From positions 14,259,410 through 14,323,409 of the forward strand of contig JAJEKV010000008.1 of NCBI GenBank assembly GCA_021234155.1: 64,000 nucleotides of DNA, given 5' to 3'. Under the pieces are notes generated by a model. That model was not told where the DNA came from and did not search any database. It saw nothing but the letters and a program-made list of their open reading frames with translations. This stretch comes from Isoetes taiwanensis (Eukaryota > Streptophyta > Lycopodiopsida > Isoetales > Isoetaceae). The translations under genes were made by a program, and so were the position numbers. Each line of letters starts with the position of its first letter. Position 1 is the stretch's first letter. Shown here piece after piece: positions 1 through 9,673 of this stretch.

Positions 1-2
1 CA

Positions 3-407
3 GGCAAGAGAAAGGTTGTGAAGGTCGGGAAGAGCGGTAGGGCCCGGCCATCAACGAACCATCGGCTGAAGAGACCCGCCCTCTACCAAGCGATCTCGGA
101 CGAGGATTACGCCCCCAACCGTAGGGGCGAAGTTCTTCAAAACCCCGCCCGTGGAGGAGAAGGAAGTCCCCCAGCAGGTGTGGCAGAGGAACAAGACCAG
201 TCCGCAAAGCCAAAGCCCCCACCTTTTTCCGTGGGATAGGGTTAAAGCCCCGACCACAAAGGGGGGCGTATGTGATAGACCCATCAAGGTCTATCGGAAG
301 AGGATCGTGAGAGCACAACGCTTATATGGAGAAATGGGGAGGTGATAACGCTTATTATCGAGCCTGAGGGTTAGAGCGATCAAGGCGACACCACAAGAAG
401 CGGACCT
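3..407 (+). other. Lys/Pro-rich open-frame fragments upstream of the histone relic
   Basis: Two overlapping open stretches lie before the histone core. One runs from the window edge to a stop near 239 and is rich in Lys, Arg and Pro. The other covers 151-345 in another frame. They do not match a family I know. Their composition (basic and proline-rich, with an acidic patch) would suit a disordered histone tail, and the frame of the first stretch is the frame of the histone core at 408. A stop at about 372 separates them, and the window starts inside the stretch. They may be the decayed tail of the same gene or unrelated DNA. Confidence 0.25.
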
Positions 408-759
408 TTGCCGCCGCCACCAAAGCCCAAGCCTCCCAGAGCACCAGGAAAGAAGCGGGCCGACAGGAAAAAGTCGGAGGACAGAGCCCTCAAGGAGATC
501 CGGCATTTCCATAAGAGTTACGGACTCTTGATCCCCCGGGCACCATTTCAACGATTGGTTCACAAGTCATGCAGAGTACAACACGCATTATCGCGTGGCG
601 GATGATGAGATTCATTGTGCCCTTGTGAGGCAGCGAGAAGCAAAAATAGTGCAGCATTTTGAGGATTCGACGGCCCGCGACAAGGTAACGCGAAAGAGGG
701 TTACCCTCATGAGGCAGGATATGTATCTTGCCGGGGCACATCAAGGAGAACGCCTTTGA
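408..759 (+). pseudogene. CENH3-like (centromeric) histone H3 relic, frameshifted
   Basis: A complete but broken H3 histone-fold core can be read in two frames. The first frame (from about 408) gives a Pro/Lys-rich tail and then the alpha-N helix with ALKEIRHF, the LLIP turn and the alpha-1 start PFQRLV. After a single frameshift near 550-565 the second frame gives alpha-2 ending in FED (histone H3 has LFED), then KRVTLMRQD and a C-terminal GER before TGA at 757-759. ALKEIRHF, LLIP and RVTLMR are features I associate with plant CENH3; canonical H3 has ALREIR and RVTIMPKD. Loop 1 is one residue longer than in canonical H3, as is usual for CENH3. There is no ATG at the start of the readable part and no intron across the core. 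CENH3 replaces H3 in centromeric nucleosomes; this copy cannot make an intact protein. The H3 assignment is firm, the CENH3 subtype likely. Confidence 0.72.
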
Positions 760-900
760 AACCTTTTGTAAATAAGGAACATTTTGTTAATATAAAGAAA
801 TTTTGTGTAATTAATGTGTCTGATCTAGCTTAATCAAGTTAAGTTAGAGAATTCTAGTCTTTATCTTGGTTGAATTGGAACTTTGAGCAAAATTGAGACG

Positions 901-1273
901 ATGTCTCACACGTCGCGCCAGGACAGAAAATGAGATTCTCATTGGGCAGCGATGAGACCATGTCCAAAAGTGCCCAAAACACTCCAAATCGACCAAATAA
1001 GGGTCAAAATGGAATTACAGCCTTAGATCACCCAAATTGAGTAAGCCTAGCCTAATTAGACCACGTCGCGCCAAATTTAAAAATGAAACATTTTGGTGAG
1101 ACCATGCCCAAAAGTGCCCAAAACAGCTCCAAATCGACCAAATAAGGGGTCAATTCTGCCTAACTCGACGAGTTTAGTGGAATTACAGCCTTAGATCACC
1201 CAAATTGAGTAAGCCTAGCCCAATTAGGGCCCATGTCTCACACGTCGCGCCAGGACAGAAAATGAGATTCTCA
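901..1273. repeat. Interleaved direct repeats, LTR-like
   Basis: A 41-bp segment at 901-941 recurs without a mismatch at 1233-1273. Between the two copies, a block of about 106 bp (954-1059) recurs as 1098-1227, where it carries an extra stretch of about 22 bp. The motif CACGTCGCGCCA occurs in or beside both units. Such nested direct repeats are common upstream of promoters in plant LTRs. A TATA-like box follows about 200 bp downstream, so this may be the U3 part of a decayed LTR or a viral promoter region. I found no matching second LTR in the window. Confidence 0.6.
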
Positions 1274-1481
1274 AAATCGGTCTGGGCGCAACGTGTGAGA
1301 CCTCGTACCATTTTCTTCACCAAATGATCTCCAAGTGGTTACAATAGGTTCATTAGTTGTTCTTAGCATGCTCAAAACCTAGAAGTAGTCTTCAAACTCG
1401 CAATTACACCCTTTAATAGATCAGAATCACCTAATCTCAGTAAATTCTAGGTCATCCAAAAATTAGGGTTTCCCCCTTTTC

Positions 1482-1488
1482 TATAAAT
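1482..1488 (+). promoter_or_regulatory. TATA-like box (TATAAAT)
   Basis: CTATAAATAAG stands 115-120 bp before the first ATG of the unidentified coding block at 1604, after a pyrimidine-rich run and before a CT-rich leader. This spacing fits a TATA box with a start site near 1510. It is inferred from sequence alone. Confidence 0.4.
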
Positions 1489-1603
1489 AAGTCCCCCATT
1501 TCTCATTTAGCACCCTGCAAGTTTGCTCTCCACTGCTTAGGTGATCTTCCAGCTCCCTGAGGCGCTTCTGCATCCGTCTGTTACTCCCTTCTTCGCTAGA
1601 TCA

Positions 1604-3115
1604 ATGGCAACTGCTGACTTCAGGCGATGGTACAACGCGGTGTCCATCTTCGCCTTGAGGCGGATGTCGACGACATCTTCCAAATCTTTGGGAAAGAAAT
1701 TGATATCCAAGCCACGCTAAATGCAACCCCAGCATATAGGCAAGTGCTAGCAGAGTTTCAAGCTAGGGTAGGACCCTCCCTTGTTCAGGTCCCCTTGCAT
1801 AGGATATTTTGTTCTCGGAAGCATCTGGCTGATGTCCAACATCGCCAAGTACCTAACCAACAAGGCGCAGAGACTACCAGACTACATGGTCCTGTCAGCC
1901 AACAGGACCAAGTATTTCTCTTACACCGCTGCCCTAGCTATCTTCTTATCCCATCACCGAAAACCCAATGGGGCAACCTCTATCCCTCCCATGGAGGTGG
2001 ACCCTTATAGCAGCCCAAGCAGAAGAGCGGATGCTTCAAAGCGTAGTAGAGCAAGAAACAAGGGAAGAGGAAGAGGAGTCGGACGACGAAATACGAATTT
2101 CGGCTTCGGATGAAGAACGGCGCCAAGCGGAAAGGGTGGAGCTGATCAACCCCGGCGAGGCAGCGGGGCATCGAGTTGCTCCCCACTCGGGCTAGGCATC
2201 ACAAGCCTAGCCCCTATCATCATCAACGGAGAGGAGTATCTACTCCTCAGCGACATCCAGAACCTCCCTGAATGCAGGGAGAGGGAGTTCAGATTGGACT
2301 AACCGCTCCACCAACCATGGGTAATCCGACATAGACGACTTCATCGTTTGGGAGTCTCGACTTCCCGCCCAAATCGTAGAGAAACCGAGAGCACCTACAG
2401 GGAAGGCGACTTCGGACATCCAAGCATACAAAGATAAAGGCAGGTCATGGAGACCGGGGACCGCTATCATCCAAGAAGAGTTCTCGCCATTCAGGAACGG
2501 TTGGGGATCAGAGGCAAGACCACTAGCATCCCGATGCCGAAGTCCTCAACACCACCTCCAACAAGAGGAGCAGGAATTGACCTCGTGGAGAGTCGACTCC
2601 ACAATTGAAGATTACGGGAGGGACGGAGATACAAGTTTCCATGGCCACGGACGGCATGTAACCGGAGGTCAAACAAGTGGGGAATCATCCGCGACGCACA
2701 ATGACAAAGGTCGCCAGTACTACCCGCCATTGCTGCTAGATGGGAGAATAACGGTAGTAATAATAAATTCAGCCCTGTGGGCGCAGGAGGGAGTGTTCAT
2801 ACGATTGCACTCTCGGGCTTGGCGGGCATGCATGCTCGATAGCGCCAAATGTCGACTATGCCGCCCTAGTCAAGAGAGCAATGGCACTTTCGATCTTCGA
2901 CGACCGCCATACCTCATCGACTACAGCGAGATTAGCGTGGCGGCCCGTCCACATCCGATCACAGAGTGGAAGACTTGGCAGAGGCCTTGTATGCTCGTCG
3001 TCGGCAGCGTCTTGAGAACTTGGGTCATCCCAAGTTAAGAAGTTCCTTGAGGACAACCTGCTTACCGGGCGATTTCAAGACTAGTTAGACTCTTGATCCA
3101 GGAGACTTTTTGTAC
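1604..3115 (+). pseudogene. Unidentified broken coding block, retroelement- or pararetrovirus-like
   Basis: From an ATG at 1604 a 38-codon frame runs to a stop. Longer pieces then follow in shifting frames: 1627-2010, 1781-2113 and 1968-2195, where a very acidic EEEEESDDE stretch is seen, and 2577-3038. Near 2970-3060 an Arg-rich piece (YARRRQRLENLG) precedes the end. The DNA between 3110 and 3180 is AT-rich with TATATAATATATG, perhaps a 3' processing region. The layout (promoter, leader, acidic coiled section, basic C-terminal section) would suit a gag-like or pararetrovirus capsid-like protein, but I recognise no diagnostic motif such as a zinc knuckle, protease or RT. The family is therefore left open. 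Confidence 0.35.
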
Positions 3116-3344
3116 TAAAATTATATATAATATATGAATACAATCTCGTTGCACTTTAAATGTTTTGTTGATGTATTTTTGCCCCACAACTATACCAACA
3201 AACATAAACAATGCAAGAGAACAAGGAAAACTAACCATATAGCCATGAATTACTTGTGTATGCAGTTAGAGGCCTAGGCTCAGGGGAACGACAACGCCAA
3301 GACCTTAGGGAAGAACAGACCCGCCCGCACCACCCCGACAAGGA

Positions 3345-4300
3345 ACCTATTTGAAGATATGGAACCCATGACCCCGGAGGAGGAGATATCCCGTGATGAG
3401 GGCGGACCTGAGCAGATAAAGGCTCATAGCCGCTACGCGGGGAGCGGGTTCGGTGGGCAATGCTCAACTACCACAAGCATCAGCTCGGAAAACGGGAAGG
3501 GACAAGAAGAGGAGCAAGAGAAGAAGATCCCCCAGCTCGGACTCCTCCGACTCAAGCTCAGAGTCAGACTCCGACTCCGAGGAAGAAGAAGATCAGGCCC
3601 AGGACCGAACAGACGCAAGGCAAAGGAACACTGAAGAGGGAAGGCAGAGGAACACACCAGATGGACGACATAAAGAGACACAAGGGCCTCGACTACCGTA
3701 AGAAGGTAGATTCCGTGATTGGGCAATGTATGGAAGGCTCCTGAATCGAACATTCTCTGGGGAGAACAGTCGATTAGAAGCTAGAGGCATGGCTAGATGA
3801 AATGAGGACGGCAATGCTTATGGCATGAAGGATAAAGACAAAGGGAAGAGTGGCAAACCAACTTGAAGGGAGCCGCACGGATTTGGTGGAAGGGTTATGC
3901 AAAGGCACATGGCTTAAGCTGTGGATGCTTGTAAGTTTCGAAAAGTTTGCTAAAGCCTTCAAGCGCCATTACGTCCCAAAGGGAACATAAGTCCAAGATG
4001 ATGCAACAGTTCTACAGTTGCGGCAAGGCAACAAATCATCCTAAGTATACTGAGGAATTCATGAGGTTGAGGGTCAGATGGTGCAAAATTGGGTGAGAAG
4101 CATGCGGTAGAGAAAGCTATATTGAGGGGCTGAATGAGGAGATCCGCAAGCTTGTGAGGGCAATAAACCCTAAGACGATGATCGTAAGGAGTCCAAGGCT
4201 ATAAGCTTGCAGGAATGTGGGGACCTCGAATAGGCGGGAGGGCTGACAAGATTACGGGATAAAGGCAAGGCTGACTGTGAAGCTATAGCCCCAGAGCAAC
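3345..4300 (+). pseudogene. Ty3/gypsy chromovirus gag, decayed
   Basis: A Ser/Asp/Glu-rich segment (about 3530-3600) leads into a retrotransposon gag core. The core is recognisable from LKGAARIWWKGYAKAHG (about 3865-3915), followed after a frameshift by KFAKAFKRHYVPKG (about 3943-3990) and further shifted pieces. This is the usual capsid core of plant gypsy elements. The reading frame is broken many times. No clear CCHC knuckle survives downstream. It is continuous in order with the protease and RT segments that follow, so it belongs to the same element. Confidence 0.7.
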
Positions 4301-4619
4301 AAATTGTGCCCCAACTAGAGCCCCATATGGTGGCAACCCGGGGAAACAGCCCGCAGAGAAGAAGGTGTGTCCTTCAAAGGACAAGCAGGAGGGGTCAAAC
4401 TACTCCAAAGCAAAGGCGATCCTTTTGTAAAAGCGATGCCCAAGAAAAAGAGACAGAGTGCATAGAAAAGCGGCTTTGAGCCAGGTGCTTCCAACCAAAG
4501 CCATAGGACAAATGAACCGCCCCTACGCCATGAGTGCTGGCTAGCTGAGTTGGGAGATTGGGACACTGGGTTCGGCACGACGGGCGAGGAAGGCCGCGAC
4601 TACATCTGTGGTGAGTGTC

Positions 4620-5178
4620 ATATCTTTGCCTTAATAGATACTGAGCAAGCGTAGAGCCCAAGATAAAGTAATTTCCACAATAGGGAAAGGCCAAGACCAA
4701 GTCCTTCATAGTCTTGATAGATTCGAGAAGTAGCCATAACTTTGCATCCCCGAATGTTGAAGTTGAAACCACTAAAGTCAAAAGGGCCCGTTGTTTTAGC
4801 AAGTGGAGCAAAGAAGGCCCGGTGGCCGGTAAGAGAATCAACTTCGACATCGACTTGCGGGGTGATTAATATCCGGATGGGGGCAAGTAATGGGCATTGG
4901 CAAGTATGACCTGATCATAGGAATGGAGTACCTTGGACCAGCGAGGGGCCATTATCGATTGTGGAAGCGGGAAGGTGACCTTCCCAACACCCGGCGGCAA
5001 GATCATCGAGATCACAGGTAAAGAAGTCGTTCCCATCATGCGGTGCATGTCTTCTAAGCTACTGTTCAAGTGCATCAAAAGCTTAACAGTGGCATACATC
5101 TTCAAGCTTGAGATTGACGAGCTTGAAACAGAGGAAAGCAAAGAAGGCGGGGTGCTCGGCAAGTTGCGAAGCAAATAG
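4620..5178 (+). pseudogene. Chromovirus aspartic protease region, decayed
   Basis: The protease active-site region is seen near 4715-4745 as LIDSRSSHNF, where gypsy elements usually have D-(T/S)-G-(A/S); the glycine is replaced by Arg. A weaker second match (ALIDTEQA) lies near 4625. The C-terminal flap/DIILG-type motif appears as DLIIGMEYL at about 4909-4935. A second open stretch from 4933 to 5178 (GAIIDCGSGKVTF, then LETEESKEGG) matches the linker between protease and RT in chromoviruses. Frames shift between these parts, so the enzyme is not functional. Confidence 0.7.
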
Positions 5179-5305
5179 CTCGCCTGATCACGGAGTTCCA
5201 TGGTCTCTTTCCGGATGAGATCAGCGGCTTCCTCCTTATAGGGAGTCGAGTGTGAGATAGCACTCGAACCGGGGAGCAAAGCCGACAAGCAAGGCTCCAT
5301 ATAGA

Positions 5306-6020
5306 ATGATGACGCAGGAGTTGGCCGGACTGAAGAAGCAATTGCAGGAGTTGCTCGACCTAGGCTTCATTAGACCTAGTGTCACCGCCATTTGGGCGCC
5401 CATTCTCTTTGTAAAGAAGAAGGATGGCGGTTTAAGGATGTGCATAGACTATAGCAGTTGAACAAGCACACCATTAAGAACAAGTATGCGCCCCCCGGAT
5501 CGGATGACTTGATGGATCAACTCCAAGGTGCAAAGGTCTTCTCAAAAATCGACTTAAGGTAGGGTTATCATCGGATCAGGATAAAGGAGGAGGATATCCA
5601 TAAGACCGCCTTCAGAACGCCAGTATGGGCATTATGAGTTCACGGTAATGCCTTCGGCTTATCGAATGCCCCGCGACGTTCATGAGGCTCATGAACGACA
5701 TCTTCGAGGAGTTTTTAGACACCTTTGTGATTGTATTCTTTTGATGACATTTTGGTGTATAGCAGATCCCTTGAAGAGCACGTACAACACTTGAGGAGAG
5801 TGTTAGAGAAGTTGAAAGAGGCACCGGGTTATGCGCCAAGTTGTCGGTGTCACCGCAACGGAGAAGGTGGAATATCTTGGTCATGTGTGATCTCAGCAGA
5901 AGGAATCTCGTGGATCCCGCCAAGATCGAGGCCGATCATTCGGTGGTCGGCGTCAAGAACGTGCATGAAGTCGAAGTTTTCTAGGCCTAGCATGGTACTA
6001 CAGAAGTTCGCGGAAGAACT
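5306..6020 (+). pseudogene. Chromovirus reverse transcriptase, decayed
   Basis: The N-terminal RT section reads [11 protein letters not shown], then [20 protein letters not shown] (5345-5455), the standard gypsy RT opening, before a stop. Further pieces in other frames give YRQL-type and IDLR segments (5460-5720). The catalytic box survives as FDDILVYSRSLEEHVQHL at 5737-5795, where the first of the usual residues before DD is changed. The region is broken by several frameshifts and stops. It copies the element RNA in the cytoplasmic particle in living relatives; this copy cannot. Confidence 0.85.
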
Positions 6021-6049
6021 TCGCTAAGATAGCGGCCCCGTTAACGAGG

Positions 6050-6545
6050 GGGGAAAAAGTGAAAGATTGGGCAGAGCATTGGCACAAGAAAGTCCAAGCA
6101 GGATTTGAATTGTTGAAGGAAGCCTTAACAACCGCCCCAGACTTAACCTACGGACCGGAGAAAGATAAGCTTGTAGCCACGCGGATGTAGTAAGATAGCT
6201 CTGGTCACGAGGTGCTCATGCAAGAAGAGCGTGTGGTAGCGTATGATTCCGGGAAGATGAACGCCCAAAACGCGCTACCCCACCCACGATCGAGAATTGC
6301 TTGCGGTTGTCGTGGCATTAAGAATTTGGAGGCACTATCTTTTGGGAAGGAAGTTCAGTTGGATCTGAGACCATCGAGCCTCCAGTATGTATTCACACAA
6401 CCACACCTCAACCTGAGGCAGAGAAGATGGATGGAGTTCCTTGAAGAGTATGACTTTGATATAGTCTACAAGCCAGGGAAGCTCAATGTGGTAGCGGATG
6501 CGCTTTCAAGGCACCCCCGACAACTAGAGTGCATTGCAATGCAAT
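6050..6545 (+). pseudogene. Chromovirus RNase H domain, decayed
   Basis: After a short broken stretch with a partial LTR-type RNase H (KDKLVATR, near 6160-6190), a long frame from 6212 carries the typical RNase H tail. The tail shows LNLRQRRWMEFLEEYDFDI, then VYKPGKLNVVADALSRHPRQ at 6408-6530. N-x-V-A-D-A-L-S-R is the signature that ends the RNase H domain in gypsy elements. The catalytic first half is disrupted. Confidence 0.8.
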
Positions 6546-6639
6546 TTCGGCGCTCTCCAATGACTTTGGTAAGAAGATTGAAGAGTCCTTGCCAGCGGAT
6601 GTGGACTTCAAGGAAGTATGGGCAAGCCTCTCTAGGGAG

Positions 6640-7592
6640 GCTAGAACAGATAAGGAGGCGGGAAGCCTTTAAACATTATAAGAAGGAAGGCAACCTGTTA
6701 TACCATAAGAACAAGTTGTGCGTGCGAATCATCAGTGTAAGGAAATTGATCCTCCACGACACGCAAACAGTTTCAATAGCTGGCCATGCGGGATTCATGA
6801 AAACATATTTCAAAGTCAGCAGCTATTATTGGCCAGGAATGAAGAAGCAAGTGGCTCGCTACATCGAGAATGCCAATTATGTCGTGACGGCGGAGAGCAA
6901 CCGAACTCCGGGAGCATTAGAGCCATTGGCGGTGCCAAACGCTAAGTGGGAGGTGATTAGCATGGATTTCATCACGGGACTCCCAAGGACCGTAAGAGGG
7001 AAAGATCGTTGATGGTAGTAGTCGACAAGTTGTCGAAAAATGGTACATTTTGTGCCTTTGAGGACCACAGATCTGACTATGGATACAAGCTCTTCACCAA
7101 AGAAATTTTCAGGCTTCATGGCATGCCAAGGGAGATTATCTCCGGCGGGGGATCCGAAGTTCATGAGTGCCTATACGGCAAGACCTCTTTCTGACGATTC
7201 AGGACAAAGTTATCCATGAGCACGGCATATCATCCTCAGACGGATGGCCAAACGGAGCGGACCAACAGAGTTTTAGAAGACATGCTACGAAACTATATGC
7301 GGAATAAGCAAGGTATGTGGGAAGAATTTATTCACTTGGTGGAGTTTGCATACAATAGCACCAAGCAAGAATCATCCCAAATGTCGCTGGATTTATGATT
7401 AATTACGGCTATCGATTGCTAACTCGGACACTTGGCACAACCCGTGTCAAAAGTGGAAGTTTCGCAGCCGAGATGTTGGCCGATATCACGCGACTTGTGG
7501 AAGAGGTTCGAGGGTATTTGCTAGCGGCAAGAAGTCGACGAAAGAGCATCGCCGACAAGCATCGAGCGAAGAGAGTTCAAAGTTGGAGATGA
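6640..7592 (+). pseudogene. Chromovirus integrase, decayed
   Basis: The zinc-binding region is partly kept (HAGFMKTYFKVSSYYWPGMKK, 6786-6850) but its Cys pair is damaged. The catalytic core starts with the first Asp in WEVISMDFITGLP (6949-6983). The second Asp, expected in a SDRG-type motif, is lost: the sequence reads IISGGGSE near 7137-7160. The Glu is kept in STAYHPQTDGQTERTNR (7219-7270). A frameshift near 7195 and another near 7395 split the frame; the end (LVEEVRGYLLAARSRRKSIA) reaches 7592. The loss of the second catalytic Asp alone would make it inactive. Confidence 0.85.
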
Positions 7593-7713
7593 TGTTTGGC
7601 TCAAGATCAAGGTGAAGCGGTGGCTTCGAATCGGAATTGCAAAAAGCTTGCTCCAAGGTGGGGCTGGACCTTCGGAATAGTCAAGAGTAGGTAATCAATC
7701 CTACAAGCTAGAC

Positions 7714-8052
7714 TTGCCAGCACACCTAAAGATTCATAAGGTCTTCCACGTGAGTTTGTTGAAGAAGCACACTCCAAATCCAGACGAAGTCTTGGACTCT
7801 CCAACGTTGTTGGAAATGACGGAGGAGCAGCTGGAAATAGTTCCGGAATTGATTCTTGATAAAGCTTTCAAGAAAACGAGGAGATCAGAATTCCTCCAGT
7901 ATTTGGTCAAGTGGAAACACTTACCAGTGGAAGACGCGACATGGGTACTTAAGAAAGATTTAGTGAAGCAGTACCCACAGTTTATGGAGCAATGGGACGG
8001 CAAGGTCATCTCCGAAGAAATCGGCTCAGGCATGTCGATTTGTGTAGATTAA
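7714..8052 (+). pseudogene. Integrase C-terminus with chromodomain
   Basis: A 112-codon frame reads HKVFHVSLLKKHTPNPDEV, the usual end of the gypsy integrase, and then a chromodomain: FLQYLVKWKHLPVEDATWV at 7891-7950, followed by LKKDLVKQYPQF. Aromatic residues of the chromodomain cage are in place (Y in QYLVKW, W in KWKH, W in ATWV). The chromodomain marks the element as a chromovirus; in living relatives it directs insertion to marked chromatin. The stop is at 8050-8052. This is the best kept part of the element. Confidence 0.85.
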
Positions 8053-8908
8053 TTCTATGTATAGTTAAGATTAATCTACGCATGCAACCTATGCTAGGTA
8101 TGGGTCGCATGCGTTGTGACCGATGATGAGACCACTACGGTGATCTCTAGGGCGTGGTGTAATGTCAAGGTAGGCATGACCGCGTTTCCGCTTGGGCGAG
8201 TGGAAGGTAGATTAGAAAGTCTACTTCTGTTCCACGGAAGTAGACGACCTCGAGAGAAAGGAGGTCATGAAGGAATGCACTGATAGGAAAAGCACCTCTA
8301 GCCCCATATATGCTTTGATAGGAGGAATCAGGCCTTCACGCCCCATATACGGGAAGGACCTATCCTCCATCTTTGGGCAACTAGGGTGTAGGCATGAGCG
8401 GCATATAGGCATATAGGGGCTTGTCTCCCGACCATAATGGAAGATTCACCCCTTCCCACGCCGGGAGATTAGCCATGCATCCATGTAGATAGGTGGGTTG
8501 GTCACCATATAACCAAAATTTTATTAATAATTAAAATGGTGCTAACGTAGTGTCGACCACAGCCAATAGAGCGCCCAGGAGGGCAAGGAGGTCGAGCTAT
8601 AAGACTTGCAACACAAATTTTGTTGGAATGTGTTGCAAGGAATGAAGAGTACCCTGGACGTTAATTTTAATTTTGATAAACTTAATTGTCATGTTATAAG
8701 TGAATTATTGAGTAACCTGTTTTAATGATGTTATGAATTGATAAGTTATTTCATAATATAATGGCGTGATAATGTCCTAAAAATATTACCTTAAGGTAAT
8801 CTTAATAAATGTGTAAGTATTATAGTAGTTATAGCATGTATCAGGTTGATTGCAGGTTGGGATGATCCCAAGGTGGGGAGACCCACGATGCTGCGGACAG
8901 CATCATTT
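8053..8908 (+). other. Chromovirus 3' untranslated region, no gene seen
   Basis: No coding sequence is recognised between the chromodomain stop and the polypurine tract. The stretch holds the small hairpin at 8219 and two CCCCATATA(T/C) segments near 8302 and 8341. Its second half (8510-8830) is AT-rich. Confidence 0.5.
8219..8245. repeat. 9-bp inverted repeat (hairpin)
   Basis: GTCTACTTC at 8219-8227 and GAAGTAGAC at 8237-8245 form a perfect 9-bp stem with a 9-nt loop. It lies in the untranslated stretch between the chromodomain and the 3' LTR. Confidence 0.6.
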
Positions 8909-8922
8909 CAAGGTGGGGAGAA
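8909..8922 (+). promoter_or_regulatory. Polypurine tract before the 3' LTR
   Basis: CAAGGTGGGGAGAA stands directly before TGTGACATTCC. A purine run followed by TG is the expected plus-strand priming site of a gypsy element. A near-identical run, CAAGGTGGGGAG, also lies 40 bp upstream at about 8869-8880. Confidence 0.65.
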
Positions 8923-9046
8923 TGTGACATTCCAGGACGATTATACGGTCGGGGGTATCGCATCGCCACGCCGCATTACGCCACCCGACCGACGATGTCG
9001 CCAACGTGTAGCTAGGCTAGTAGCCCTAGGGGGCAACGTGCAAGGA

Positions 9047-9213
9047 GTGTGCATTTATTAATGTGCACATTAAACAATGTGCACATTCACTTAGGTGCAC
9101 ATTTTCCCATATGGCCACTTCATGCCAAGTGGGCCACACCCATAGGTGCAATTATTGTGCACATTCTCCAATGTACACATTAATGTGGGCACACATTTCC
9201 ATGTGGGCACATT
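9047..9213 (+). repeat. Cluster of GTGCACATT motifs
   Basis: At least seven copies or near copies of (A)TGTGCACATT, or the variants GTGGGCACATT and GTACACATT, occur in 170 bp. The core GTGCAC is a palindrome. The spacing is irregular (about 15-60 bp), so this is not a simple tandem array. The cluster lies near the left end of the putative LTR, where U3 control elements would sit. Confidence 0.65.
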
Positions 9214-9611
9214 TTGCCACCTATCCATTAAAGGCAAGTGGGCCCATTCCCAATTATCCCACATGCCTAAAGGGGATAATTGGAAACCCTAGCCAACCCC
9301 TTGTCTATTAAGGGAGAGAAACCCTAACTTGCCCAATTTTCGTTTCTAGGGTTTTGGAATTACTGTTTTGGCTGCCTCAACACCAAAACCGCCTCCCGAA
9401 CTTCTGCCACGAGAGTTGCACCTTTAGTTTCCCTTGATTCGGCGTTTTGTGGGATGGTCGAAGCTCAGTCGGGAGGAGTCCCTCAAGGATCGGTATTTAG
9501 GCAATTTAATAGCTTAAACCCTCTTTTAGCCATCGAACCCGAGTGGGTTTAGCCTCTTAAATTGCCCATAGCTTGGCCGCCCACTTTATTGGCTCCCGAA
9601 ACCAAGTTCGC

Positions 9612-9673
9612 GAACCAAGTGGGTTCGCCCAGCGAACCGGGAAAAGTGGCCGCTGGGCGAACCCACTTGGTTC
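9612..9673. repeat. Perfect 23-bp inverted repeat with 16-nt loop
   Basis: The arm 9612-9634 (GAACCAAGTGGG, then TTCGCCCAGCG) is an exact reverse complement of 9651-9673. The loop is 16 nt (9635-9650). A perfect stem of this length in an otherwise decayed element is notable. It lies in the GC-rich middle of the putative LTR. Confidence 0.9.
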
